Shown: positions 1 to 11,606, counted from the first letter of the stretch. The stretch is 64,000 nt of DNA from Devosia sp. YIM 151766 (GCF_030285925.1 NZ_CP127251.1:1612001-1676000); one strand, 5' to 3'. Notes: generated by a model not told the origin, from the sequence alone. Made by a program: numbers and translations.

Positions 1-952
1 GGCCCACTGTCGCCGCGAAGAAGGCGGTGATGGCGCCGATGGCGATGATGACTGCCAGGGCGAAGGGCGAGGTCTCGAAAATCGGCGACAGCCGGGCGAC
101 CATGAAAACGCCGGCGGTAACCATGGTGGCGGCATGGATCAGCGCCGATACCGGCGTCGGGCCTTCCATGGCGTCGGGCAGCCAGGTGTGCAGCAGGAAT
201 TGTGCCGATTTGCCCATCGCCCCCATGAACAGGAGCAGGCAGATGACGGTCATGGCATCCAGATTCCAGGCGAGGAACTGGATGGTGGGCATGCCGGTAG
301 TGGCGAATTCGTCGACGGCGGCGAATGCCCCGTCGAAGCCGATTTCGCCCAGCACCAGGAAGGAGCCGAAAATGCCCAGCAGGAAGCCGAAATCGCCGAC
401 GCGGTTGACGATAAAGGCTTTCATGGCGGCGGCCGAGGCGGATGGCTTTGTGTACCAAAAGCCGATCAGCAGATATGAGGCCAGCCCCACCCCTTCCCAG
501 CCGAAGAACATTTGCAGGAAGTTGTCGGCGGTCACCAGCATCAGCATGGCGAAGGTGAAAAGCGAGAGATAGGCGAAGAAGCGCGAGCGATGCGGATCCT
601 CGCTCATGTAACCGATGGAATAGACGTGCACGAGCGCCGAGACGGTGTTCACGACCACCAGCATGATGGCGGTGAGCGTGTCGACGCGCAGCACCCAGCG
701 CAGGTCCATATCGCCAACCTGGATCCAGCGCATCACCTCGATCTTGAGCACTGCGGCCTGGCCGTCGCCGACCGCGCCCGCCAGACCATCGCCGAAGGCC
801 ACCGGGATAAACACGACCCAGCTCAGCACCGCCGCCACGATCAGCAGCCCGGTGGTGATGAATTCGCTCGGACGATGACCGATGCTGCGGCCCAGGAGCC
901 CGGCAATGAGCGCCCCGATAAGGGGCAGGAAAACAATCGCCTGAATGATCAT
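1..952 (-). CDS. nuoL: NADH-quinone oxidoreductase subunit L (partial)
   Basis: Only the first ~317 residues are present; the gene runs off the left edge. NuoL is the distal antiporter-like membrane subunit of complex I and takes part in proton pumping. The start reads [18 protein letters not shown]. Further on, the frame contains the family's HVYSIGYM segment followed by a very hydrophobic multi-helix run with the [21 protein letters not shown] region. It is the last nuo gene visible and starts 10 bp after nuoK. nuoM and nuoN are expected just outside the window. Confidence 0.95.
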   Translation of the reverse strand, partial: MIIQAIVFLPLIGALIAGLLGRSIGHRPSEFITTGLLIVAAVLSWVVFIPVAFGDGLAGAVGDGQAAVLKIEVMRWIQVGDMDLRWVLRVDTLTAIMLVVVNTVSALVHVYSIGYMSEDPHRSRFFAYLSLFTFAMLMLVTADNFLQMFFGWEGVGLASYLLIGFWYTKPSASAAAMKAFIVNRVGDFGFLLGIFGSFLVLGEIGFDGAFAAVDEFATTGMPTIQFLAWNLDAMTVICLLLFMGAMGKSAQFLLHTWLPDAMEGPTPVSALIHAATMVTAGVFMVARLSPIFETSPFALAVIIAIGAITAFFAATVG

Positions 953-962
953 AGCGGTGCTC

Positions 963-1277
963 TTAGCCCTTCATCATGTTGACGTCTTCAACCGCAATGG
1001 AGCCGCGGTTGCGATAGAAGATGACCAGGATGGCCAGACCAATGGCGGCTTCCGCGGCGGCCACGGTGAGGATCATCAGTGCGAAGACCTGACCTTGCAG
1101 GTCGTTGAGCTGCGCGCTGAAAGCCACCAGATTGAGATTGACGGCAAGCAGGATCAATTCCACCGACATCAGGATGACGATGACGTTCTTGCGGTTGATG
1201 AAAATGCCGAACACGCCGAGCGTGAACAGGATTGCCGCGACGGTCAGGTAATGACCGAGCCCGATTCCCAGACCCAT
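963..1277 (-). CDS. nuoK: NADH-quinone oxidoreductase subunit K
   Basis: Small membrane subunit of complex I, 104 residues, the usual NuoK length. Three transmembrane helices are visible. Glutamates sit inside helices 2 ([14 protein letters not shown], about residue 38) and 3 ([13 protein letters not shown], about residue 74), matching the conserved membrane glutamates linked to proton translocation. It lies between nuoJ (9-bp gap) and nuoL in one transcription unit. Confidence 0.96.
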   Translation of the reverse strand: MGLGIGLGHYLTVAAILFTLGVFGIFINRKNVIVILMSVELILLAVNLNLVAFSAQLNDLQGQVFALMILTVAAAEAAIGLAILVIFYRNRGSIAVEDVNMMKG

Positions 1278-1286
1278 GATAATCCC

Positions 1287-1895
1287 CTATAGCCCCTGAC
1301 CCGGTTTGACCTTGACGACCTTGAGCGTCTCGCTCGCCTTGCGGCCGATCTGCGTGGCCGTGTTCTGCCGCTTGATGCCGGGCCGATGCCGCAGCGTCAA
1401 AACGATGGCGCCGATCATGGCGACCAGCAGCACGGCAGCGGCACCCTGGAACAGGAAGACGTAACGTGTGTAGAGCACCTGGCCGAGCGCGCGCGTATTC
1501 TCGATAGTATTGTCGATGGGCAGCGCCGCGCCGCCCGTGATCTCCGGGGAGACCATGGTGCTGCCAGCGACCAGCAGTAGTTCGAGCAGCAGCACAACGC
1601 CGACCAGAATGCCGATCGGCGCATATTGCAGCACGCCGGATTTGAGCTCGGCAAAGTCCACATCGAGCATCATTACGACGAACAGGAATAGCACCGCCAC
1701 GGCGCCGACATAGACCACGATCAGGATCAGCGCCAGGAATTCGGCGCCGGCCAGCATGAACAGGCCCGCGCCATTGACGAAGGTGAGGATCAGAAACAGC
1801 ACGGCATGCACCGGGTTCCGCGACGAGATGACCATGAAGGCCGAGGCGACGGCGATCGCCGAGAACAGATAGAAGAAGAATAGTGGAAGGGTCAT
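1287..1895 (-). CDS. nuoJ: NADH-quinone oxidoreductase subunit J
   Basis: Membrane subunit of complex I, 202 residues. The start was placed at the ATG giving MTLPLFFFYLFSAIAVASA. The frame stays open upstream, but that extension is arginine-rich and overlaps nuoI, so it is not real. Five hydrophobic segments are visible, with the NuoJ-typical SRNPVHAVLFLILTFVNGAG loop and VVYVGAVAVLFLFVVMML helix. The C-terminal tail of about 35 residues is charged and probably cytoplasmic. It follows nuoI by 11 bp. Confidence 0.96.
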   Translation of the reverse strand: MTLPLFFFYLFSAIAVASAFMVISSRNPVHAVLFLILTFVNGAGLFMLAGAEFLALILIVVYVGAVAVLFLFVVMMLDVDFAELKSGVLQYAPIGILVGVVLLLELLLVAGSTMVSPEITGGAALPIDNTIENTRALGQVLYTRYVFLFQGAAAVLLVAMIGAIVLTLRHRPGIKRQNTATQIGRKASETLKVVKVKPGQGL

Positions 1896-1906
1896 CCTCT
1901 TCCCTC

Positions 1907-2395
1907 TCAGCGGTAAGGCGCATCGGCGGCCAGGTTGGCGGCGATTTCCCGCTCCCAACGATCGCCATTGCTGAGAAGCTTCTCTTTCGAGAAATAGAGC
2001 TCCTCGCGCGTTTCGGTTGCGAATTCGAAGTTCGGCCCTTCGACGATGGCATCCACCGGACAGGCTTCCTGGCAGAAACCGCAATAGATGCATTTCACCA
2101 TGTCGATATCGTAGCGCAATGTACGGCGGGTGCCGTCATTCTGGCGCGGTCCGGCCTCGATGGTGATGGCCTGGGCCGGGCAGATGGCCTCGCAGAGCTT
2201 GCAGGCAATGCAGCGCTCTTCCCCATTGGGATAGCGGCGCAAGGCATGTTCACCCCGGAAGCGCGGCGATACCGGCCCCTTCTCGAACGGATAGTTCACG
2301 GTCGGCTTGGGCGAGAAGAAATATCGCATGGCCAGAAAAAAGGCCGAGACCAGTTCCGTGAGCAGCAGAGTGTTTAAAATCTGTCTGGCGCGCAT
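1907..2395 (-). CDS. nuoI: NADH-quinone oxidoreductase subunit I (2x[4Fe-4S])
   Basis: Peripheral-arm ferredoxin-like subunit, 162 residues. It carries clusters N6a and N6b, which pass electrons towards NuoB. Two classical cluster motifs are visible: [12 protein letters not shown] (about residues 62-73) and [12 protein letters not shown] (about 101-112). The N-terminal amphipathic helix is typical. The start codon overlaps the last base of nuoH (TGATG), suggesting translational coupling. Confidence 0.97.
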   Translation of the reverse strand: MRARQILNTLLLTELVSAFFLAMRYFFSPKPTVNYPFEKGPVSPRFRGEHALRRYPNGEERCIACKLCEAICPAQAITIEAGPRQNDGTRRTLRYDIDMVKCIYCGFCQEACPVDAIVEGPNFEFATETREELYFSKEKLLSNGDRWEREIAANLAADAPYR

Positions 2396-3492
2396 CAGGC
2401 AATCCCTCCGTGCCAGCCCCAGCCGGTGAGCTGAAGGACGAAAGCGACGATGACGACCATGAGGAGCGAGAGCGGCAGGAACAGCTTCCAGCCGATCCGC
2501 ATGAGCTGGTCATAGCGGTAACGGGGCACGATGGCCTTGGCCATGGCGAACATGAAGAAGACCAGGCTGACCTTGATGAAGAACCACACGGCCCCCGGAA
2601 TCCAGGTGAAGGGCGGCAGATCGATGGGCGCGGCCCAGCCGCCCAGGAACAGGATGGTGGTCATGGCGCACATCAACAGGATGGAGATGTACTCGCCCAG
2701 CATGAACAGCATGTAGGGCGTGGCCGAATATTCGGTCATGAAACCGGCGACCAGCTCCGATTCGCCTTCGGCGAAGTCGAAGGGCGGACGGTTGGTTTCG
2801 GCCAGGGCCGAAATGTAGAACACCACAAACATCGGGAACAGCGGCAGCCAGAACCAGTTCAGGAACGAAAGCCACGGAACGCCGAGGGCATGGGCGAGGC
2901 CCATCTCCGACTGCGCGATGACGATATCGTTGAGGTTCAGCGAGCCGACGCAGAGCAGCACGGTGATGATGACGAGGCCGATGGAGACTTCGTAGCTGAC
3001 CATTTGCGCGGCGGCGCGGATCGCCCCGAAGAACGGATATTTCGAGTTCGAGGCCCAGCCGCCGATGATGACGCCATAGACACCCAGCGAGGAAATGGCG
3101 AGCACGTAGAGTACGCCCACATTGATATTCGCCATGGCCCCGCCATCGAAGAGCGGCACCACCGCCCAGCCGCCCAGCGCCAGAGTGGCGGTGATCAATG
3201 GAGCGGCCAGGAACAGCACCTTGTCGGCGCCCGCCGGAATGACCGGCTCCTTGAAGACGAATTTCAACAGGTCGGCGAAGCTCTGGAGCAGGCCGAACGG
3301 CCCCACCACATTGGGGCCGCGACGGAGCTGCACCGCCGCCCAGACCTTGCGGTCGGCCAGCAGGATGAACGCGGTATAGACCAGCAATACGACCAGCAGC
3401 AGCAATGCCTTATAGACAAAGCCGATATGGGTGCCCCAGCCAAGAACCGGGATGCCGAGGAGGTAATCGAGGGCAGCGATGATAAAGTCCAT
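2395..3492 (-). CDS. nuoH: NADH-quinone oxidoreductase subunit H
   Basis: Membrane subunit of complex I that helps form the quinone-binding chamber, 365 residues with about eight transmembrane helices. The hallmark acidic loop [20 protein letters not shown] is present around residue 235. [21 protein letters not shown] near residue 60 is another family signature. It ends in a one-base overlap with nuoI and starts 9 bp after nuoG. Confidence 0.97.
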   Translation of the reverse strand: MDFIIAALDYLLGIPVLGWGTHIGFVYKALLLLVVLLVYTAFILLADRKVWAAVQLRRGPNVVGPFGLLQSFADLLKFVFKEPVIPAGADKVLFLAAPLITATLALGGWAVVPLFDGGAMANINVGVLYVLAISSLGVYGVIIGGWASNSKYPFFGAIRAAAQMVSYEVSIGLVIITVLLCVGSLNLNDIVIAQSEMGLAHALGVPWLSFLNWFWLPLFPMFVVFYISALAETNRPPFDFAEGESELVAGFMTEYSATPYMLFMLGEYISILLMCAMTTILFLGGWAAPIDLPPFTWIPGAVWFFIKVSLVFFMFAMAKAIVPRYRYDQLMRIGWKLFLPLSLLMVVIVAFVLQLTGWGWHGGIA

Positions 3493-3501
3493 ATTGCTCC
3501 C

Positions 3502-5604
3502 CTATTCCGCCGCCTGCCTGAGCCCGGCGGCCATGGCGGCGCATTCGCCCATGGTGGCCGAGGCCCGCGCGATCGGATTGCTGAGATAGAAGTCGTCGAC
3601 CAGCGAGGCATAGGGCGCCGACTTGGTCTCGATGCCGGCCTGGCCCAGCCCGGCAATGTCCGCCGCCGAACCGGGGGCGATTTCGTTGATGCGCGCCAGA
3701 TGCGGGAACTCGCCATAAAGCGCCGCGCGAAGCTGCGCCAGCGAATTGTAGGGCAGCGGCTGGCCCATGGCGCCGGACAGCGCCCGGATGATGGCCCAGT
3801 CTTCCTTGGCCTCTCCCGGCGGGAACACGGCGCGGGTGGTAACCTGCACGCGGCCCTCGGTGTTCACATAGGTGCCCGACTTCTCGGTATAGGCAGCGCC
3901 CGGCAGGATGACATCGGCGCGGTGCGCACCCTTGTCGCCATGCGAACCGATATAGACGACGAAAGCCTTGCCCGTGGCGGCGATGTCGTGTTCGTCGGCG
4001 CCGAGCAGGAACAGCACGTCGAGTTCGCCCTTGCCGGCCAGCGCGATCTGATCGGCCGAGCAGACGCCGCCATCATGCGGTACGAAACCGATATCGAGGC
4101 CGCCAACGCGGCTGGCGGCGTTGTGCAGCAGCGCAAAGCCGTTCCAGCCTGCGGCGACGTTCGGGCCAGTAGCCAGCCTGGCGGCGAGCGCGATGGTATC
4201 GCGGCCGACCTGCTTGCCGAGCGTGGCGTGAGAAACGGCGCCCTCGCCCACGATGACTAGCGGATGCTGGGCATTGCCCAGCGTTTCGGCGAAAGCGCCC
4301 CTGCCGGCGGCCAGGTCGGCAAGCGTTTCAAGCCCGTTGCCGAGATAGGTATAGTCATAGGTCAGGTCGGCCTGTTCGCCGATAACGGCGACAGGCACGC
4401 CCTTGGCACGCCAGGTCTTGCGGATGCGCGCATTGAGCACCGCCGCTTCCTTGCGCGGATTGGAACCGATGATGAGGATGGCGTCGGCTTCCTCGATCCC
4501 GGCAATGGTGGGATTGAAGAGATAGGCCGAACGCGGCATGGACGGATCGATGCCGGACATGGCCGGACGCACATCGGTCATGCCCGAGCCGATCGAGGCC
4601 AGCAGGCCCTTGAGAGCATACATTTCCTCGACGGCGGCGAGATCGCCGGCAATGGTCCCGACCTTGTTGCCGGCCTTCTTGACCCGCGTGGCAATGGCGG
4701 AGAGGGCATCGTCCCAGCTGGCAGGCTGCAGCTTGCCGCCCTTGCGTACATAGGGCCGGTCCAGGCGCTGGCTCTTGAGGCCATCCCAGATGAACCGCGT
4801 CTTGTCCGAAATCCACTCTTCGTTGATAGCCTCGTTGATGCGCGGCAGGACCCGCATCACTTCGCGGCCACGGCTATCGACGCGGATGGCCGAACCGAGG
4901 GCATCCATGACGTCGATGGATTCGGTCTTGTTCAATTCCCACGGACGGGCGTTGAAGGCATAGGGCTTGGAGGTCAGCGCGCCGACCGGGCACAGATCGA
5001 TGACATTGCCCTGCAATTCGCTGGTCAGCGCCCGCTCCAGATAGGGGGTGATCTCGGCATCCTCGCCGCGACCGATCAGGCCCAGTTCCGAAATGCCCGC
5101 CACTTCCGTGGTGAAGCGGACGCAACGGGTGCAGTGAATGCAGCGGTTCATCACCGTCTTGATCAGCGGGCCCATATATTTGTCTTCGACGGCGCGCTTG
5201 TTCTCGAAGAAGCGTGAGCCGGAGACGCCATAGGCCATGGCCTGGTCCTGCAGGTCGCACTCGCCGCCCTGATCGCAGATCGGGCAATCGAGCGGATGGT
5301 TGATCAGCAGGAATTCCATCACGCCTTCGCGGGCCTTCTTGACCATGGGCGTATTGGTGAACATTTCCGGCGGCTCGCCGTTCGGGCCGGGGCGCAGGTC
5401 GCGCACCGCCATGGCGCAGGAAGCCTGCGGCTTCGGCGGACCGCCCTTCACCTCGACCAGGCACATGCGGCAATTGCCGGCCACCGACAGGCGCTCATGA
5501 TAGCAGAAGCGCGGGATTTCCGCCCCGGCTGCTTCGGCGGCCTGCATCAGGGTGTAGTAATCGGGGACTTCGACGAGTTGGCCGTCGACCTTGAGCTGAG
5601 CCAT
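3502..5604 (-). CDS. nuoG: NADH-quinone oxidoreductase subunit G
   Basis: Large peripheral-arm iron-sulfur subunit, 700 residues. The start was placed at [13 protein letters not shown]; an upstream in-frame extension overlaps nuoF and lacks family character. The N-terminal [2Fe-2S] domain shows [19 protein letters not shown] (about 40-58). It is followed by the [19 protein letters not shown] motif and the [10 protein letters not shown] cluster motif, then a molybdopterin-oxidoreductase-like fold. The gene begins 4 bp after nuoF. Confidence 0.96.
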   Translation of the reverse strand: MAQLKVDGQLVEVPDYYTLMQAAEAAGAEIPRFCYHERLSVAGNCRMCLVEVKGGPPKPQASCAMAVRDLRPGPNGEPPEMFTNTPMVKKAREGVMEFLLINHPLDCPICDQGGECDLQDQAMAYGVSGSRFFENKRAVEDKYMGPLIKTVMNRCIHCTRCVRFTTEVAGISELGLIGRGEDAEITPYLERALTSELQGNVIDLCPVGALTSKPYAFNARPWELNKTESIDVMDALGSAIRVDSRGREVMRVLPRINEAINEEWISDKTRFIWDGLKSQRLDRPYVRKGGKLQPASWDDALSAIATRVKKAGNKVGTIAGDLAAVEEMYALKGLLASIGSGMTDVRPAMSGIDPSMPRSAYLFNPTIAGIEEADAILIIGSNPRKEAAVLNARIRKTWRAKGVPVAVIGEQADLTYDYTYLGNGLETLADLAAGRGAFAETLGNAQHPLVIVGEGAVSHATLGKQVGRDTIALAARLATGPNVAAGWNGFALLHNAASRVGGLDIGFVPHDGGVCSADQIALAGKGELDVLFLLGADEHDIAATGKAFVVYIGSHGDKGAHRADVILPGAAYTEKSGTYVNTEGRVQVTTRAVFPPGEAKEDWAIIRALSGAMGQPLPYNSLAQLRAALYGEFPHLARINEIAPGSAADIAGLGQAGIETKSAPYASLVDDFYLSNPIARASATMGECAAMAAGLRQAAE

Positions 5605-5608
5605 CGAC

Positions 5609-6922
5609 TTACTCCGCAGCGATCGACGGCACGGCGCCGTCGCTGGTGGAAGAATAGGTATATTGATCGATCCGCGCTTCGATGACGTCACGGAAGTTGC
5701 GGATCAGGCCCTGTACCGGCCAGGCGGCCGCATCGCCCAGCGCGCAGATGGTGTGGCCTTCGATCTGCTTGGTGACCTCGAACAGCATGTCGATCTCGCG
5801 CTTCTGCGCCCGGCCCTGCACCATGCGGTCGAGCACACGCATCATCCAGCCGGTGCCTTCGCGGCAGGGTGTGCACTGCCCGCAGCTCTCATGCTTGAAG
5901 AAAACCGAGATGCGCCAGATCGCCTTGATGATGTCGGTGGACTTGTCCATGACGATCATGCCGCCGGTGCCGAAGGACGATTTCTTCTCGCGCAGGCCGT
6001 CGAAATCCATGACGGCATCCATCATGTCCTCGCCGCGCACCACCGGGCAGGACGCACCGCCCGGAATTACCGCCAGCAGGTTATCCCAGCCGCCGCGTAT
6101 GCCGCCGCAATGCTTCTCGATGATGTCCTTGAAGCTCTCCCCCAGCGCTTCTTCGAAGGTGGCGGGCTTGTTGACGTGGCCGGAGACCATGAACAGCTTG
6201 GTGCCGGTATTGTTGGGGCGGCCGATGGAAGCGAACCAGGCGCCGGAGCGGCGCAGGATTTCCGGCACCACGGCGATGGATTCGACATTGTTGACGGTGG
6301 TGGGATTGCCATAGACGCCCATGGCCGCCGGGAACGGCGGCTTCAGGCGCGGCTGGCCCTTCTTGCCCTCCAGGCTCTCCATCAAAGCGGTTTCTTCGCC
6401 GCAGATATAGGCGCCGGCGCCATGGTGCACGACGATGTCGAAGTCCCAGCCATGCAGATTGTTCTTGCCGATCAGCTTGGCATCATAGGCCTGCTGCACG
6501 GCCGCCTCGAAATTCTGGCGCTCGCGGACAAATTCGCCACGGATATAGACATAGGCGATATGCGCACCCATGGCGCGGCCAGCCAGAAGGCAGCCTTCCA
6601 CCAGGTGATGCGGATCGTGCCGCAAAATCTCGCGGTCCTTGCAGGTGCCGGGTTCGGATTCGTCGGCATTGACCAGAAGCTGGCTGGGGCGACCGTCGCC
6701 GGCGCCTTCCTTGGGCATGAACGTCCATTTGAGCGCGGTGGGAAAACCGGCGCCGCCCCGGCCGCGCAGGCCCGAAGCCTTGACCTCGTTGACGATCCAG
6801 TCGCGGCCATTGTCGATGAATTCCCGCGTCCCGACCCAGGCGCCGCGTTCGCGGGCTCCGGCGAGCGACCAGTCATGGCGGCCGTAGAGATTGGTGAAAA
6901 TGCGATCCTTGTCAGCGAGCAT
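5609..6922 (-). CDS. nuoF: NADH-quinone oxidoreductase subunit F (NADH/FMN site)
   Basis: NADH-oxidising flavoprotein subunit, 437 residues. The glycine-rich FMN/NADH motif [16 protein letters not shown] is near residue 51, [19 protein letters not shown] is near 170, and the N3 cluster motif [12 protein letters not shown] is near 345 with the fourth cysteine downstream ([11 protein letters not shown]). It is preceded by a small membrane-protein gene with a 2-bp gap, which separates it from nuoE. Confidence 0.97.
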   Translation of the reverse strand: MLADKDRIFTNLYGRHDWSLAGARERGAWVGTREFIDNGRDWIVNEVKASGLRGRGGAGFPTALKWTFMPKEGAGDGRPSQLLVNADESEPGTCKDREILRHDPHHLVEGCLLAGRAMGAHIAYVYIRGEFVRERQNFEAAVQQAYDAKLIGKNNLHGWDFDIVVHHGAGAYICGEETALMESLEGKKGQPRLKPPFPAAMGVYGNPTTVNNVESIAVVPEILRRSGAWFASIGRPNNTGTKLFMVSGHVNKPATFEEALGESFKDIIEKHCGGIRGGWDNLLAVIPGGASCPVVRGEDMMDAVMDFDGLREKKSSFGTGGMIVMDKSTDIIKAIWRISVFFKHESCGQCTPCREGTGWMMRVLDRMVQGRAQKREIDMLFEVTKQIEGHTICALGDAAAWPVQGLIRNFRDVIEARIDQYTYSSTSDGAVPSIAAE

Positions 6923-6924
6923 GA

Positions 6925-7128
6925 TCAGCTTTTCCGCTTCAACAGATAAGTAAACCAGGCGACGATCCCGATCGCCGCTCCTGCCACCGAAGCTGCAAAG
7001 CTCGGCAACGTTAAATTCGCAGCCATCTCGAAACCGGTGACGACGGCAGTGGCGACCAGGGTGAGTACCACGCCGACAGCGTAGTCCATGATGGTCAGCT
7101 TTCCGAAGTCTATCCTGCGAATGGCCAT
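6925..7128 (-). CDS. small two-helix membrane protein inside the nuo operon
   Basis: 67 residues, placed exactly between nuoE (ends at 7129) and nuoF (starts at 6922), so almost certainly translated with them. Two hydrophobic segments are visible: [17 protein letters not shown] (about 16-32) and [20 protein letters not shown] (about 44-63), with a basic C-terminus KRKS. The family is not recognised. By position it could be a complex I accessory or assembly factor, but nothing in the sequence proves that. Confidence 0.75.
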   Translation of the reverse strand: MAIRRIDFGKLTIMDYAVGVVLTLVATAVVTGFEMAANLTLPSFAASVAGAAIGIVAWFTYLLKRKS

Positions 7129-8439
7129 TTAGCGCGGGTCCTTCCCGAACACCTTGCGGTATTCCTCGACGCCGCCCTTGGCCAGCGCCTTGGCCTGCTT
7201 GACCCAGTCGTCCCGCTCGATACGGCCCCGGAAGTTCAGGACCTCATCGACGCGGGTGATATCGGCCTTCTTGAACTTGGCAATCTGCTCGAACCGGGTG
7301 ATCCCCAAGGCATTGAGCTTGCCTTCCAGCACCGGACCGATGCCCGCGATAAGCTTGAGGTCATCGGCGGCGCCGGCAGGCTTGTCGAACAATGGCTGCG
7401 GCGTGCCGGCATGGTCGGCCGTCGGGGAGACTTCCCTGGCGCTGGCCTTCCCGGCCTTGGCCGTGGATTTGGTCTTTTTCACTGAAGCCGGCGCACCGCC
7501 ATCGGCAGGCGCATTGACCGTAGCCTTGCCCACGGCCTTGCCGCCATCGAGGGAGGACCCGAGCGATTCGGCGCCAACAGCGTCTTCGCGCATCGCTTTA
7601 TTGGGCTCGCCACTGGTCCCCTTGGCGGATTGTGCCGCCGCCTTGCGCTCGGTTTCGGCTTTCGCTTCGGAAACCTTGGCCTCTTGAGGAGCACCCTTGA
7701 GGGCCGGAGCGTTTTCTTCGGCAACATCCTTGGGCTTGGCAGCCGTAGTAGGCGTCGCCGCCGCCGGAGCCGACGTGGCCGGCGCATCGGGAGCTGGTGG
7801 CGGCACAAATTTCTCGCGCGTGGCCGTCGGCTTTTCGAGCAGGCTGGTTTCCCCGCCCTCAGCGCCGGAAAACTGGCGGTCGATCTGCGGGCCGGGCTTT
7901 ATGCTCTCGCCCTTGCCGGCATGGAAAGCGTCGATGATCTCTTCCAGGCGCTCGGCCGTCAGGTCCTCATAGGTGTCATGGAAAATGGCCACCATGGGCG
8001 CGTTCACGCAGACGCCGGCACATTCCACTTCTTCCCAGGACAGCGTGCCATCTTCATTGAGACGGTGCGGCTCGGGATGGATCTTGCTCTTGCAGACCTC
8101 GATCAGTCCCTCCGCCCCGCGCAGCATGCAGGGCGTGGTGCCGCACACCTGGACGTGCGCACGGGTGCCGACCGGCTGCAACTGGAACTGGGTATAGAAG
8201 GTCGCCACTTCCAGCACCCGGATATAGGGCATGGACAGCATTTCCGCGACGGCCTCGATCGTCGCGCGGGTGACCCAGCCATCCTGATCCTGCGCCCGCA
8301 TGAGCAGCGGGATGACGGCGGATTGCTGCCGACCCGGCGGATAAAGCCCTATGCGTTTTTCAGCCCAGGCGAGATTTTCTGCGGTAAAGGCGAAACTTGC
8401 CGGTTGTACCGACTCGTCCGCAAGGCGTCGCACAGACAT
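7129..8439 (-). CDS. nuoE: NADH-quinone oxidoreductase subunit E with long C-terminal HhH-like extension
   Basis: 436 residues, against about 160-200 for a plain NuoE. Residues 1-175 form the thioredoxin-like [2Fe-2S] domain (N1a), with cysteines in [11 protein letters not shown] and [10 protein letters not shown]. Residues 180-350 are an Ala/Lys/Pro/Glu-rich, probably disordered linker. Residues 355-436 form a compact domain, [20 protein letters not shown] onwards, that looks like a helix-hairpin-helix module (GIGP turn) and ends KDPR. Such extensions are known in related alphaproteobacteria; their role is unclear. The start overlaps the nuoD stop by one base. Confidence 0.93.
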   Translation of the reverse strand: MSVRRLADESVQPASFAFTAENLAWAEKRIGLYPPGRQQSAVIPLLMRAQDQDGWVTRATIEAVAEMLSMPYIRVLEVATFYTQFQLQPVGTRAHVQVCGTTPCMLRGAEGLIEVCKSKIHPEPHRLNEDGTLSWEEVECAGVCVNAPMVAIFHDTYEDLTAERLEEIIDAFHAGKGESIKPGPQIDRQFSGAEGGETSLLEKPTATREKFVPPPAPDAPATSAPAAATPTTAAKPKDVAEENAPALKGAPQEAKVSEAKAETERKAAAQSAKGTSGEPNKAMREDAVGAESLGSSLDGGKAVGKATVNAPADGGAPASVKKTKSTAKAGKASAREVSPTADHAGTPQPLFDKPAGAADDLKLIAGIGPVLEGKLNALGITRFEQIAKFKKADITRVDEVLNFRGRIERDDWVKQAKALAKGGVEEYRKVFGKDPR

Positions 8440-9629
8440 CAGCGATCAACCTCTCCGAACACAATGTCAATCGATCCCAGGATCGCCGTTACGTCGGCCA
8501 GCATATGGCCGCGACACAGGTGATCCATGGCGCTCAGATGGGCAAAGCCCGGAGCGCGGATATGGCAGCGATAGGGTTTGTTGGTGCCATCGGCCACCAG
8601 ATAGACCCCGAATTCGCCCTTGGGCGCCTCGACCGCGGCATAAATCTCGCCGGCCGGCACCTTGTAGCCCTCGGTATAGAGCTTGAAGTGATGGATCAGC
8701 GCTTCCATCGACCGCTTCATCTCGCCGCGGCTGGGGGGCACGACTTTGCCATCGGTGGAGGCCACGGGGCCCTTGCCGTCGGGGGCGTTCAGCTTGGCGA
8801 TGCATTGCTTCATGATCTCGTTGGCCTGGCGCATTTCCTCCATGCGCACGAGGTAACGGTCATAGCAGTCGCCATTCGAGCCGGTCGGGATATCGAAATC
8901 CATTTCGGCATAGGCATCGTAGGGCTGGCTCTTGCGCAGATCCCAGGCGGCGCCGGAGGCGCGCACCATGACGCCGGAAAAGCCGAGTCCCCAGGATTCT
9001 TCCTCGGTCACGACACCGATATCGACATTGCGCTGCTTGAAAATACGGTTTTCCGTGAGCAGCCTGTCGATATCGTCAAGGGCCCGGGGGAATTCCTCGC
9101 AGAAGATCGCGATATCGTCGATCAGCGCTTGCGGCAGGTCCTGATGGACGCCGCCCGGCCGGAAATATGCGGCGTGCATTCGGGCGCCAGAGGCGCGCTC
9201 ATAAAATATCATGAGCTTTTCACGCTGCTCGAAGCCCCAGAGCGGCGGGGTCAGCGCCCCGGTATCCATGGCCTGCGTGGTCACGTTCATCAGGTGGGCG
9301 AGCAGCCTGCCGATCTCGGAATAGAGCACACGGATGAGCTGGCCCCGGCGCGGCACCTCGATGCCCAGCATGCGCTCGACGGCGAGGGCGAAGGCATGCT
9401 CCTGGTTCATCGGCGCCACATAGTCGAGCCTGTCGAAATAAGGCACGGCCTGCAGATAGGTCTTGTACTCGATCAGCTTTTCGGTGCCGCGGTGCAACAG
9501 GCCGACATGCGGATCGACGCGCTGGACCAGCTCGCCGTCCAGCTCCAGAATCATGCGCAGCACACCATGCGCGGACGGGTGGACCGGGCCGAAATTGATC
9601 GTGAAGTTACGTACGTCGACTTCAGACAT
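8439..9629 (-). CDS. nuoD: NADH-quinone oxidoreductase subunit D
   Basis: 49-kDa-type subunit lining the quinone site, 396 residues. It begins with the family's [21 protein letters not shown] region (about 12-32) and contains [21 protein letters not shown] and [10 protein letters not shown]. The C-terminus ends DIVFGEVDR, as expected for a complete NuoD. nuoC and nuoD are separate genes here, not fused as in enterobacteria. Their stop and start codons overlap by one base. Confidence 0.97.
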   Translation of the reverse strand: MSEVDVRNFTINFGPVHPSAHGVLRMILELDGELVQRVDPHVGLLHRGTEKLIEYKTYLQAVPYFDRLDYVAPMNQEHAFALAVERMLGIEVPRRGQLIRVLYSEIGRLLAHLMNVTTQAMDTGALTPPLWGFEQREKLMIFYERASGARMHAAYFRPGGVHQDLPQALIDDIAIFCEEFPRALDDIDRLLTENRIFKQRNVDIGVVTEEESWGLGFSGVMVRASGAAWDLRKSQPYDAYAEMDFDIPTGSNGDCYDRYLVRMEEMRQANEIMKQCIAKLNAPDGKGPVASTDGKVVPPSRGEMKRSMEALIHHFKLYTEGYKVPAGEIYAAVEAPKGEFGVYLVADGTNKPYRCHIRAPGFAHLSAMDHLCRGHMLADVTAILGSIDIVFGEVDR

Positions 9630-10246
9630 CAGTTCTTCGCCTTCTCGTCGCCGGGCAGCACATAATCGGTGCCTTCCCAGGGCGACAGATAATCGAACGA
9701 GCGGAATTCCTGGGTCAGCTTGACCGGCTCGTAGACGACGCGCTTGCGCTCCTCATCGTAGCGCACCTCGACAAAGCCGGTGAGCGGGAAATCCTTGCGC
9801 AACGGGTGCCCGTCAAAGCCATAATCGGTGAGGATGCGGCGCAGGTCGGGGTGGCCGGAAAACAGCACGCCATAGAGGTCGTAGGCCTCGCGCTCGAACC
9901 AATTGGCGCCGGGGAACACCTCGCAGATCGAGGGCACCGGCGTCTGGTCGTCGGCTTCGAGCTTGACGCGGATGCGCTGGTTCAGATGCGGGCTGAGGAA
10001 ATGATAGACCACATCGAAGCGGAACTCGCGCGCCGGATAATCGGCGCCGCAGACGTCGACAAAGGAGATGAAGCGGCATTTCGCATCGTCACGCAGGAAA
10101 GTCGCCACTGCGACGATCGCGTCACGCTCGACGTTAACGGTCAGGTCACCGTAAGCAACCTCAAAACCCCGCACGACATCGCCCAGCGAGGCAGCGACAT
10201 ATTCGCCGAGCGTCACGAGCGGGTCGGCAATTACAGTTTCGTCCAT
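9629..10246 (-). CDS. nuoC: NADH-quinone oxidoreductase subunit C
   Basis: 30-kDa-type peripheral subunit, 205 residues. The family signature [31 protein letters not shown] is visible at about residues 115-145, followed by [12 protein letters not shown]. The gene sits 9 bp downstream of nuoB and is coupled to nuoD through a TGATG junction. Confidence 0.97.
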   Translation of the reverse strand: MDETVIADPLVTLGEYVAASLGDVVRGFEVAYGDLTVNVERDAIVAVATFLRDDAKCRFISFVDVCGADYPAREFRFDVVYHFLSPHLNQRIRVKLEADDQTPVPSICEVFPGANWFEREAYDLYGVLFSGHPDLRRILTDYGFDGHPLRKDFPLTGFVEVRYDEERKRVVYEPVKLTQEFRSFDYLSPWEGTDYVLPGDEKAKN

Positions 10247-10255
10247 ACCCCCGCC

Positions 10256-10837
10256 CTATCGTTCGATCGTGCCGTCGCGACGAATCTTCTTCTGCAGCAA
10301 CAGGATGCCGTAGAGAAGCGCTTCAGCGGTCGGGGGGCAGCCCGGAACATAGACGTCCACCGGCAGCACCCGGTCGCAACCGCGCACAACGGAATAGGAA
10401 TAGTGATAATAACCGCCGCCATTGGCGCAGGAGCCCATGGAAATGACATAGCGGGGTTCAGGCATCTGGTCGTAGACCTTGCGCAAGGCCGGGGCCATCT
10501 TGTTGGTCAGCGTACCCGCGACGATCAGCACGTCGGACTGACGCGGCGAGGCGCGCGGCGCCGTGCCGAAGCGCTCGATATCGTAGCGCGGCATCGACAT
10601 CTGCATCATTTCCACGGCGCAGCAGGCCAGGCCCGTCTGCATCCACATCAGCGAACCGGTGCGCGCCCAGGTGATGAGCTGCGACACGGTGGTGACGAGA
10701 AAACCCTTGTCGGCCAATTCGTTATTGACGCCGGCAAAGAACTGATCGTCAGCGCCAAACGGCTTGCCGGTGGCCGGATCGAGGGCGCCCGAAGGACGCG
10801 GAGTAACCAGTGTCGAACTGGACGGGCTCAATCCCAT
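10256..10837 (-). CDS. nuoB: NADH-quinone oxidoreductase subunit B (cluster N2)
   Basis: 193 residues. It carries the last iron-sulfur cluster, N2, which reduces quinone. The ligands are visible as the adjacent cysteines in [12 protein letters not shown] (about residues 72-73), the cysteine in [11 protein letters not shown] (about 137) and that in [11 protein letters not shown] (about 167). An N-terminal extension of about 35 residues is typical of alphaproteobacterial forms. The start overlaps the end of nuoA by 10 bp. Confidence 0.97.
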   Translation of the reverse strand: MGLSPSSSTLVTPRPSGALDPATGKPFGADDQFFAGVNNELADKGFLVTTVSQLITWARTGSLMWMQTGLACCAVEMMQMSMPRYDIERFGTAPRASPRQSDVLIVAGTLTNKMAPALRKVYDQMPEPRYVISMGSCANGGGYYHYSYSVVRGCDRVLPVDVYVPGCPPTAEALLYGILLLQKKIRRDGTIER

Positions 10838-11193
10838 TCCAGAGCTCCCTTACGCCATTCATAGATAAAGCCGATGGTCAACACGCCGAGGAACACCATC
10901 ATCGACCAGAAGCCGAACCAGCCGACATCGCGGAAGGCCACGGCCCAGGGAAAGAGAAATGCTATTTCCAGATCGAAAATGATGAAGAGGATGGCGACCA
11001 GATAGAAGCGCACGTCGACCTTCATACGCGCATCGCCAAAGGCTTCGAAGCCAGCCTCGAAGGCCGAGACCTTTTCGGGATCGGGACGCTTCACCGAGAC
11101 CAGGAACGGCGCCGCCAGCAGCGCCGCGCCGATCACGGCGGCAAGGGCGATGAATATGACAATGGGCAAATAATTGCTGAGCAGATCAGACAT
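10828..11193 (-). CDS. nuoA: NADH-quinone oxidoreductase subunit A
   Basis: First gene of the complex I operon, 121 residues, three transmembrane helices. The conserved acidic helix [23 protein letters not shown] is present at about residues 63-85. The operon promoter should lie in the ~400 bp upstream (11194 onward). No clear sigma-70 box could be assigned by eye. Confidence 0.96.
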   Translation of the reverse strand: MSDLLSNYLPIVIFIALAAVIGAALLAAPFLVSVKRPDPEKVSAFEAGFEAFGDARMKVDVRFYLVAILFIIFDLEIAFLFPWAVAFRDVGWFGFWSMMVFLGVLTIGFIYEWRKGALEWD

Positions 11194-11519
11194 GCGGCAG
11201 CCTAAAGTTCAAGCAGCCAGAACGGCCGTGATGCGCGCGGGTTGGTTTGCAATTGGGGCAAGCGAACCGACGCGCAGGTGATGCGCAAGGGCTTAGACCT
11301 TCCCCCCAAACGTTTCAAGGGAAAGAAAATATGAGCAAAATAATCATGTAAGTAGCGCGCCATTTGGGGAATGATCGTGCCCCAGGACCATCAAGAACCG
11401 GCCTGTTCGTTTACGGAAAAGGCATTTCAGGAAATAGCGGCGGCCGAGACGTGCATGTCACGCGGGCGCTTCCGAAATCCGCCGGCCGTGAAAGCGCCGT
11501 CCGGCTTCCAGGTCAAAAA
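11194..11519. other. intergenic region upstream of nuoA
   Basis: This stretch separates the nuo operon from the outer-membrane protein gene, both on the minus strand. It should hold the nuo promoter and leader. It includes an A-rich tract near 11321-11350. Short open frames exist here but lack a ribosome-binding site or recognisable protein content, and none is called. Confidence 0.5.
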
Positions 11520-11550
11520 CCAAAACGGCGGACCGAAGAATCGGTCCGCC
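11520..11550 (-). terminator. Rho-independent terminator of the outer-membrane protein gene
   Basis: On the minus strand, a GC-rich hairpin with arms GGCGGACCGA and TCGGTCCGCC around a TTCT loop is followed by GTTTTGGTTTTT. It lies about 57 bp after the stop codon of the beta-barrel gene at 11607. Confidence 0.85.
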
Positions 11551-11606
11551 GAATTGGGTTGCAAGAAAATGGCAACGGGGCGATGGCGCCCCGCCACGCT
11601 AGATTC

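Noticed and set aside
2410..4260. 616-codon open frame on the plus strand opposite nuoH and nuoG
   Set aside because: GC-rich antisense shadow: His/Gln/Asp-rich, no ribosome-binding site, and the opposite strand encodes clear NuoH and NuoG.
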